A stretch of 64,000 nucleotides of DNA, taken from positions 6,696,001 through 6,760,000 of the forward strand of contig NZ_CP109499.1 of assembly GCF_036231965.1 (NCBI RefSeq). The letters run 5' to 3'. Numbering within the stretch: the first letter of the stretch is position 1; the number at the start of each line of letters is the position of its first letter. Positions 58,664 through 64,000 of this stretch are shown piece after piece. The DNA comes from Streptomyces sp. NBC_01428 (lineage in GTDB: Bacteria; Actinomycetota; Actinomycetes; Streptomycetales; Streptomycetaceae). Made by a program: the position numbers and the translations under genes. The notes below the pieces were generated by a model, which was not told the origin of the DNA, searched no databases, and saw only the letters and a list, made by a program, of their open reading frames with translations.

Positions 58664-59811
58664 GACCGCACCTCGCCGTCGAAGGCCGCGTCAGGGGTGC
58701 GCGCGCCGGCCCCGGTGCCGAGGAGAGGGGGCCCCGGGGGAGTCGCGGGCGCGCAGGCGTCGGGTGGTCGGGCCACATGAGGGTCGGCGGCCGGAGCGGC
58801 CCGCCACTTCTCCCCGGACTCCGGGGTCAGGAGTTCGGCCACGTCCAGGATGTGGTGGCCCTCCATCGAGGGGAGGCAGCTGCCGCGGGCCGGTCCGATG
58901 GCGGACGCCCAGGCCGCCGGGATCGCCGACGCGCCCCGGGTCGCGCCCGCCAGCGCCCCGGCGACCGCGGCGGTCGTGTCGGCGTCGCGGCCCATGTTCA
59001 CCGCGGTGAGCACGGACTCGGTGAACTCGCCGTCCGCGGCCGCGTACGCCCCGAAGGCGAGGGCCACCGCCTCGGGCGCGAGGTCGGTCCAGGGGTAGCC
59101 GCCGATCACCACCGCGGAGCGCACCGCCCGTTCGCCGCGGTGGGCCACCGCGACCGCGCGGCGCAGCGAACGGGCCGTCCACGAGTCGTCCGGGATGACG
59201 GCCAGCGCGGAGGCGACGACCGAGATCGTGGGAGCGCCGGCCATCGCGGCGGCGACGCCCGCGGCGACGGCCTGGCCGCCGTAGATGCCCTCGCCCTCGT
59301 GGCTCACCGAGCCGTCGATCGCCACGAGCCGCGCGGCCTCGGCGGGCCGCCCGGCCGCGAAGACCCCGAAGGGGGCCGCGCGCATGGCCAGACCGTCGCT
59401 CCAGGCGTGCCGGTGCTGGGCGGAGATGGGTGCCGCCAGCCCCCGGCGGAGGTTCTCCAGCGTGCCGCGCTCGCTGAATCCGGCCCCGCGGAACGGGCCC
59501 TCGTCGAGGTCCGCGATCCACTGGTGCCAGGCGGACTCGACGTGCGCCACGGTGAGCGCCGACCCGTGCCGGGCCAGCAGGAGTCCCGAGAAGATCGCGT
59601 ACTCGGTGTCGTCCGTGCCGGCCGGATGCTCGGCGACGTACCCGGTGATCCGGCCCCACCGGGCACGGATCTCCGACGGCTTCATGTTCTCGGCGGGGGC
59701 GCCCAACGCGTCCCCGACGGCGAGTCCGAGCAGTGCGCCGCGGGCCCGGTCACGGAGACCGGCGGCGCTCCCGGGAACCGGGGCCGAGGGAATGCAGGCG
59801 ATGGAAGCCAT
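58660..59811 (-). CDS. ADP-ribosylglycohydrolase family protein, paralogue 1
   Basis: 383 residues, first gene of the operon. GALLGLAVGDALGAPAENMK, PAGTDDTEYAIFSGLLLAR and VNMGRDADTTAAVAGALAGA hold all metal ligands, so it should be active. The last ~55 residues are Ala/Pro/Gly-rich with no counterpart in DraG. ATG 59811 has GAGAGGAGAGG upstream. Its stop overlaps the GTG of paralogue 2. Confidence 0.92.
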   Translation of the reverse strand: MASIACIPSAPVPGSAAGLRDRARGALLGLAVGDALGAPAENMKPSEIRARWGRITGYVAEHPAGTDDTEYAIFSGLLLARHGSALTVAHVESAWHQWIADLDEGPFRGAGFSERGTLENLRRGLAAPISAQHRHAWSDGLAMRAAPFGVFAAGRPAEAARLVAIDGSVSHEGEGIYGGQAVAAGVAAAMAGAPTISVVASALAVIPDDSWTARSLRRAVAVAHRGERAVRSAVVIGGYPWTDLAPEAVALAFGAYAAADGEFTESVLTAVNMGRDADTTAAVAGALAGATRGASAIPAAWASAIGPARGSCLPSMEGHHILDVAELLTPESGEKWRAAPAADPHVARPPDACAPATPPGPPLLGTGAGARTPDAAFDGEVRS

Positions 59812-59929
59812 ACGTGCCTCTCCTCTCAGGGCCCCTGCAGGTGCGCGGAGTGCGGGCGCGGAACCCTTTGCGGATCTGTCCCACCTTGGCGGTTGACAAG
59901 AGCCTCGCGCGCCCCACTGTCACCCGGTC

Positions 59930-59945
59930 GACATCTGTGCATGTC
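59930..59945 (-). promoter_or_regulatory. operator-like repeat upstream of the ADP-ribosylglycohydrolase operon
   Basis: GACAT-ctgtgc-ATGTC, 5-bp arms with a 6-base spacer, 119 bases before the first start. On the minus strand, TTGTCA (near 59892-59897) could be the -35 of the operon, but no good -10 follows at 17 bp. The interval 59812-60082 contains this, the iron-box-like site and nothing else I can name. Confidence 0.35.
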
Positions 59946-59978
59946 ATGCCACGGATGAGCGGAAAAGGGTAAAGCCCC

Positions 59979-59995
59979 AGGTTAGCGCAGCCTTT
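59979..59995 (+). promoter_or_regulatory. possible DmdR/IdeR iron box before the VIT1-type gene
   Basis: AGGTTAGCGCAGCCTTT keeps the AGGTTAG half and the CCT of the other half of the iron-box consensus (10 of 17 positions). It lies about 88 bases before the transporter start. A weak match; recorded because the gene product is a probable iron/manganese transporter. Confidence 0.3.
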
Positions 59996-60082
59996 CCTTG
60001 CTGGCGGGATGGAATGGCGCGGCGTACTTTTGGGGTTGTCAAAAAGTGGAAGACGTCCAATCAAGCTTTCAGGGGGACCACC

Positions 60083-60814
60083 GTGGCGATCATCGAGACC
60101 GAGGCGACGCTGCACGAGGCGCACCGCGACAACCACACCCACCGCGACGTCAACGGCGGATGGCTGCGCCCGGCCGTGTTCGGCGCGATGGACGGCCTCG
60201 TCTCGAACCTCGCGCTGATGACCGGCGTGGCCGGCGGGAACGTCTCGCACCAGACGATCGTCATCGCCGGACTCGCCGGCCTCGCGGCAGGCGCCTTCTC
60301 CATGGCAGCCGGCGAGTACACCTCGGTCGCCTCGCAGCGCGAGCTCGTCCAGGCGGAGCTGGAGGTCGAGCGCCGGGAGCTGCGCAAGCACCCCCAGGAC
60401 GAGGAGCGCGAGCTGGCCGCGCTGTACGAGGGCCGCGGCGTCGAGCCCGAGCTGGCCCGCGAGGTCGCCCGGCAGCTCTCCCGCGACCCCGAGCAGGCGC
60501 TGGAGATCCACGCGCGCGAGGAGCTCGGCATAGACCCGGGCGACCTGCCCTCCCCGACCGTCGCCGCCGTGTCCAGCTTCGGCGCGTTCGCCCTGGGCGC
60601 CCTGCTGCCCGTCCTGCCGTTCCTGCTCGGCGCGACCGCCCTGTGGCCCGCGCTGCTGCTCGCGATGATCGGCCTCTTCGGGTGCGGCGCCGTGGTCGCC
60701 AAGGTGACCGCCCGCAGCTGGTGGTTCAGCGGGCTGCGGCAGCTCGCTCTCGGCGGTGCCGCGGCCGGTGTGACGTACGCCCTGGGCAGCCTGTTCGGTA
60801 CGGCCGTAGGATGA
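60083..60814 (+). CDS. VIT1/CCC1 family transporter
   Basis: 243 residues, a probable Fe2+/Mn2+ transporter. WLRPAVFGAMDGLVSNLALMTG is the family signature with the conserved Asp in the first helix. AGAFSMAAGEYTSVASQREL forms helix 2 with its Glu/Gln, followed by a cytoplasmic Glu-rich helix pair (VEPELAREVARQLSRDPEQALE) that acts as the metal-binding domain in plant VIT1. Three more helices end the protein. GTG 60083 has AGGGGGACC upstream. The direction (export of excess metal) is assumed from prokaryotic relatives. Confidence 0.9.
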   Translation: MAIIETEATLHEAHRDNHTHRDVNGGWLRPAVFGAMDGLVSNLALMTGVAGGNVSHQTIVIAGLAGLAAGAFSMAAGEYTSVASQRELVQAELEVERRELRKHPQDEERELAALYEGRGVEPELAREVARQLSRDPEQALEIHAREELGIDPGDLPSPTVAAVSSFGAFALGALLPVLPFLLGATALWPALLLAMIGLFGCGAVVAKVTARSWWFSGLRQLALGGAAAGVTYALGSLFGTAVG

Positions 60815-60825
60815 CGCGACGAGCG

Positions 60826-60847
60826 CTTATGCAAGGGACTGCATAAG
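60826..60847 (+). terminator. hairpin after the VIT1-type gene
   Basis: CTTATGCA-agggac-TGCATAAG, perfect 8-bp stem 11 bases after the stop. Its low G+C content and position next to the GlnR-like site mean it could also be an operator. Confidence 0.45.
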
Positions 60848-60852
60848 TAGTT

Positions 60853-60879
60853 GTTACTCAGCGGTTTCGATTACTTGAC
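60853..60879 (-). promoter_or_regulatory. GlnR-like binding site upstream of gltB
   Basis: On the minus strand: GTCAA-N6-GAAAC-N6-GTAAC. The S. coelicolor GlnR consensus is gTnAc-n6-GaAAc-n6-gTnAc; only the last base of the first half-site differs. GlnR controls nitrogen assimilation genes, and gltB codes for glutamate synthase, so the location makes sense. The distance to the gltB start is about 300 bases, which implies a long leader or a distant promoter. Confidence 0.55.
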
Positions 60880-61175
60880 CACTGGGAATGAGCCGTAAGC
60901 ACCGCAGGCAATGACGCCTGCGCAGCACCCCGTGACAGGCCACGAAGCCTGCCGCGACCAGGTCCGACGAGCAACGATCTGTCCGTCGAGGCCCCATATC
61001 TTCCACCGCCGAGCGCGGTGCCGCCGCAACCCCCGCGGTGTCCGCATGCTGGAACGAAGTATCCGGTTCCCGAGAACCGCTCCATCATGTAACCTGCACG
61101 AAATTTTGCACCCAGCAGAGGGCCAACGTCGTCCCTCGGCATCAGTCATATGCCACGACGACGACGGGAGAGCCG
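60880..61175 (+). other. gltB leader region with tandem hairpins
   Basis: No supported gene. The region is less G+C-rich than its surroundings. Two similar small hairpins follow one another: GCAGGC-aatgac-GCCTGC (60904-60921) and CAGGC-cacgaa-GCCTG (60936-60951). The 414-base open frame starting at 60911 has a random-like composition and runs into gltB in another frame. GGGAG at about 61166-61170 is the gltB ribosome site. Confidence 0.5.
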
Positions 61176-64000
61176 ATGCGTACGCCGCGCCAGCCGTCCC
61201 AGCACTCCGTGAACGGCCAGAAGTGGTCCTTCATGGATGCTCGCCCTGCTGCCCAGGGTATGTACGACCCCCGCAACGAGCACGACGCCTGCGGCGTCGG
61301 CTTCGTGGCCACCCTCACCGGTGAGGCGAGCCACGCGCTGGTCGAGCAGGCGCTCACCGTTCTGCGCAACCTGGAACACCGCGGTGCCACCGGCTCCGAG
61401 CCCGACTCGGGCGACGGTGCGGGCATCCTGTCCCAGGTCCCGGACGCCTTCTTCCGCGAGGTGGCCGATTTCGAACTTCCCGCAGCCGGTGCGTACGCGG
61501 TAGGCATCGCCTTCCTGCCCGAGGACGGCACCGACGAGGCCGTCTCACGGATCGAGACGATCGCCGCCGAAGAGGGCCTCACCATCCTCGGCTGGCGCGA
61601 GGTCCCGGTCGCCCCCGGACTCCTCGGCGCCACCGCCCGCTCGACGATGCCCGCCTTCCGCCAGATCTTCGTGAGCGACAACGCGAGCGAGGGCATCGCC
61701 CTCGACCGCACCGCGTTCGTGCTGCGCAAGCGCGCCGAACGCGAGGCCGGTGTCTACTTCCCGTCGCTGTCCGCGCGGACCATCGTCTACAAGGGCATGC
61801 TGACCACCGGCCAGCTGGAGCCCTTCTTCCCGGACCTGTCCGACCGCCGCTTCGCCTCCGCGATCGCGCTCGTGCACTCCCGCTTCTCCACCAACACCTT
61901 CCCGAGCTGGCCGCTCGCCCACCCGTACCGCTTCGTCGCGCACAACGGCGAGATCAACACGGTCAAGGGCAACCGCAACTGGATGGTGGCCCGCGAGTCC
62001 CAGCTCGCCTCGGATCTGTTCGGCGACAAGGGCCTGGAGCGGATCTTCCCCGTCTGCACGCCGGACGCCTCCGACTCGGCCTCCTTCGACGAGGTGCTCG
62101 AACTCCTGCACCTCGGCGGCCGCTCGCTCCCGCACTCCGTGCTCATGATGATCCCGGAGGCGTGGGAGAACCACGACTCCATGGACCCGGCCCGCCGCGC
62201 CTTCTACCAGTTCCACGCCACGATGATGGAGCCCTGGGACGGCCCGGCCTGCGTCACCTTCACCGACGGCACCCAGGTCGGCGCGGTCCTCGACCGCAAC
62301 GGTCTGCGCCCCGGCCGCTACTGGGTCACCGACGACGGCCTCGTCGTCCTCGGCTCCGAGGTCGGCGTCCTCGACATCGACCCCGCCAAGGTCGTCCGCA
62401 AGGGCCGCCTCCAGCCCGGCCGCATGTTCCTCGTGGACACCGCCGAGCACCGCATCATCGAGGACGACGAGATCAAGGCCGGCCTCGCCGACGACCTGCC
62501 CTACGCGGAGTGGCTGGAGGCCGGCGAGATCGAGCTCTCCGACCTGCCCGAGCGCGAGCACATCGTGCACACCCACGCCTCGGTCACCCGCCGCCAGCAG
62601 ACCTTCGGCTACACCGAGGAAGAGCTGCGCATCATCCTCGCGCCGATGGCCAAGGCCGCCGCCGAGCCGATCGGCTCGATGGGCACCGACTCGCCGATCG
62701 CCGCGCTCTCGGCGCGCCCGCGCCTCCTCTTCGACTACTTCACCCAGCTGTTCGCGCAGGTCACCAACCCGCCGCTGGACGCGATCCGCGAAGAGCTGGT
62801 CACCTCCCTGCGCTCCTCCCTCGGCCCGCAGGGCAACATCCTCGAACCGACGGCCGCCTCCTGTCGCAGCGTCACCCTGCCCTTCCCGGTGATCGACAAC
62901 GACGAGCTGGCCAAGCTCATCCACATCAACGCCGACGGCGACATGCCCGGCATGAAGGCCGCGACCCTCTCCGGCCTCTACCGCGTCTCCGGCGGCGGCG
63001 ACTCGCTCGCCGCCCGGATCGAGGACATCTGCGTCGAGGTCGACGCCGCCATCGAGAACGGCGCCCGGCTGATCGTCCTGTCGGACCGCCACTCCGACGC
63101 CGAGCACGCGCCGATCCCGTCGCTGCTGCTCACCGCGGCCGTCCACCACCACCTCATCCGCACCAAGCAGCGCACCCAGGTGGGCCTGCTGGTCGAGGCC
63201 GGCGACGTCCGCGAGGTCCACCACGTCGCCCTGCTCATCGGCTTCGGCGCCGCGGCCGTCAACCCGTACCTCGCGATGGAGTCCGTCGAGGACCTCGTCC
63301 GCGCCGGCACCTTCCTCCAGGGCATCGAGGCCGAACAGGCCATCCGCAACCTGATCTACGCGCTCGGCAAGGGCGTCCTGAAGGTCATGTCCAAGATGGG
63401 CATCTCGACCGTCGCCTCCTACCGCGGCGCACAGGTCTTCGAGGCCGTCGGCCTGGAGCGGGCCTTCGTCGAGAAGTACTTCAACGGCACCACCACCAAG
63501 ATCGGCGGCGCCGGCCTCGACATCATCGCCCAGGAGGTCGCCGCCCGGCACGCCAAGGCCTACCCGGCCTCCGGCATCGCGCCCGCGCACCGCGCCCTGG
63601 ACATAGGGGGCGAGTACCAGTGGCGCCGCGAGGGCGAACCGCACCTGTTCGACCCCGAGACGGTCTTCCGCCTCCAGCACTCGACGCGCTCCGGCAGCTA
63701 CGAGATCTTCAAGAAGTACACGGACCGGGTCAACGAGCAGTCCGAGCGCCTCATGACGCTGCGCGGCCTGTTCGGCTTCACCTCGGACCGCACCTCGATC
63801 CCCCTCGACGAGGTCGAGCCCGTCTCCGAGATCGTCAAGCGCTTCTCCACCGGCGCGATGTCGTACGGCTCCATCTCCAAGGAGGCGCACGAGACCCTCG
63901 CCATCGCCATGAACCAGCTGGGCGGCAAGTCCAACACCGGTGAGGGCGGCGAGGACGCGGACCGGCTGTACGACCCGGCCCGCCGCTCCAGCATCAAGCA
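61176..64000 (+). CDS. gltB: glutamate synthase large subunit (5' part; continues beyond window)
   Basis: NADPH-dependent GOGAT makes two glutamates from glutamine and 2-oxoglutarate. 941 residues are visible. A 38-residue propeptide (MRTPRQPSQHSVNGQKWS start) precedes the nucleophile Cys39 (EHDACGVGF) of the class II amidotransferase domain, with LEHRGATGSEPDSGDGAG and LVHSRFSTNTFPSWPLAHP. The central domain follows (SSLGPQGNILEPTAASC), and the FMN/2-oxoglutarate synthase domain begins before the edge (STGAMSYGSISKEAH). ATG 61176 has GGGAG 6 bases upstream. A GlnR-like site is ~300 bases upstream. gltD is expected beyond the edge but is not seen. Confidence 0.96.
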   Translation, partial: MRTPRQPSQHSVNGQKWSFMDARPAAQGMYDPRNEHDACGVGFVATLTGEASHALVEQALTVLRNLEHRGATGSEPDSGDGAGILSQVPDAFFREVADFELPAAGAYAVGIAFLPEDGTDEAVSRIETIAAEEGLTILGWREVPVAPGLLGATARSTMPAFRQIFVSDNASEGIALDRTAFVLRKRAEREAGVYFPSLSARTIVYKGMLTTGQLEPFFPDLSDRRFASAIALVHSRFSTNTFPSWPLAHPYRFVAHNGEINTVKGNRNWMVARESQLASDLFGDKGLERIFPVCTPDASDSASFDEVLELLHLGGRSLPHSVLMMIPEAWENHDSMDPARRAFYQFHATMMEPWDGPACVTFTDGTQVGAVLDRNGLRPGRYWVTDDGLVVLGSEVGVLDIDPAKVVRKGRLQPGRMFLVDTAEHRIIEDDEIKAGLADDLPYAEWLEAGEIELSDLPEREHIVHTHASVTRRQQTFGYTEEELRIILAPMAKAAAEPIGSMGTDSPIAALSARPRLLFDYFTQLFAQVTNPPLDAIREELVTSLRSSLGPQGNILEPTAASCRSVTLPFPVIDNDELAKLIHINADGDMPGMKAATLSGLYRVSGGGDSLAARIEDICVEVDAAIENGARLIVLSDRHSDAEHAPIPSLLLTAAVHHHLIRTKQRTQVGLLVEAGDVREVHHVALLIGFGAAAVNPYLAMESVEDLVRAGTFLQGIEAEQAIRNLIYALGKGVLKVMSKMGISTVASYRGAQVFEAVGLERAFVEKYFNGTTTKIGGAGLDIIAQEVAARHAKAYPASGIAPAHRALDIGGEYQWRREGEPHLFDPETVFRLQHSTRSGSYEIFKKYTDRVNEQSERLMTLRGLFGFTSDRTSIPLDEVEPVSEIVKRFSTGAMSYGSISKEAHETLAIAMNQLGGKSNTGEGGEDADRLYDPARRSSIK

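Noticed and set aside
60911..61324. 137-codon frame before and into gltB
   Set aside because: Composition is random (Arg/Pro/His/Cys), no ribosome site, and it overlaps the gltB start in another frame.
61545..63890. 781-codon open frame opposite gltB
   Set aside because: Same artefact; the translation is Gly/Asp/Val/Arg-rich, and gltB is unambiguous.
1..64000. CRISPR array, insertion sequence, prophage or tRNA-linked integration site
   Set aside because: No regularly spaced repeats, transposase, integrase or tRNA gene was found on either strand.

Overview
The window is chromosomal DNA of a Streptomyces or very close actinomycete. The evidence is the very high G+C content, GTG starts, 4-base ATGA/GTGA gene overlaps, a translational T-box before ileS, a DnaE1-type polymerase, PriA in place of HisA and TrpF, a TrpM-like protein in the trp cluster, and a lipase/LuxR pair like lipAR. 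From memory the gene order follows the ileS-to-gltB part of the S. coelicolor chromosome. I see no rRNA, tRNA, insertion sequence, CRISPR array or origin.

Layout. 1-9.7 kb: ileS (3' end outside the window) with its T-box, a Lys/Ala-rich DksA/TraR protein, lspA, an RluD-type synthase, a GNAT protein, a Na+/H+ antiporter, an MscS channel and a dienelactone-hydrolase-like protein. 9.7-18.4 kb: phoD, a membrane DsbA-like protein, a membrane protein, a DUF2252 protein and dnaE. 18.5-27.4 kb: a 58-residue protein, a NYN-domain protein, an ABC exporter pair, a DUF2567 protein, a 24-codon ribosomal protein gene (bL37-like), a ybaK/LON/unknown operon and a beta-helix-like membrane protein. 27.5-33.3 kb: hisD-hisC-hisB-[31-codon ORF]-[54-aa membrane protein]-hisH-priA-ridA-hisF, every junction a 4-base overlap. 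33.7-41.0 kb: an accessory block with a secreted polyester-hydrolase-type lipase, a LuxR regulator, a PucR-like regulator and an ArsR-like regulator with its MFS pump. 41.1-49.6 kb: hisI-trpE, then trp-associated membrane protein genes, trpC-trpM-trpB-trpA. 49.6-51.7 kb: a second DsbA-like protein and lgt. 51.7-59.8 kb: a seven-gene minus-strand operon of four ADP-ribosylglycohydrolase paralogues, a ribokinase, a class III CoA-transferase and a CitE-like lyase. 60-64 kb: a VIT1/CCC1 transporter and gltB (3' part outside the window).

How the genes work together. Histidine and tryptophan synthesis are interleaved. PriA serves both pathways, which accounts for the absence of trpF, and hisI is paired with trpE about 8.6 kb from hisF. 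Lgt and LspA are the first and second enzymes of lipoprotein maturation. The best candidate for an undescribed system is the ADP-ribosylglycohydrolase/ribokinase/CoA-transferase/CitE operon: the two outer paralogues of one type keep the metal-binding motifs while two are altered. Smaller items worth attention are the bL37-like microgene, a 19-bp palindrome over the promoter of the ArsR/MFS pair, a GlnR-like site before gltB, an unassigned operator-like palindrome before hisD, and many start codons placed 6-7 bases after a -10-like hexamer, which suggests leaderless mRNAs.
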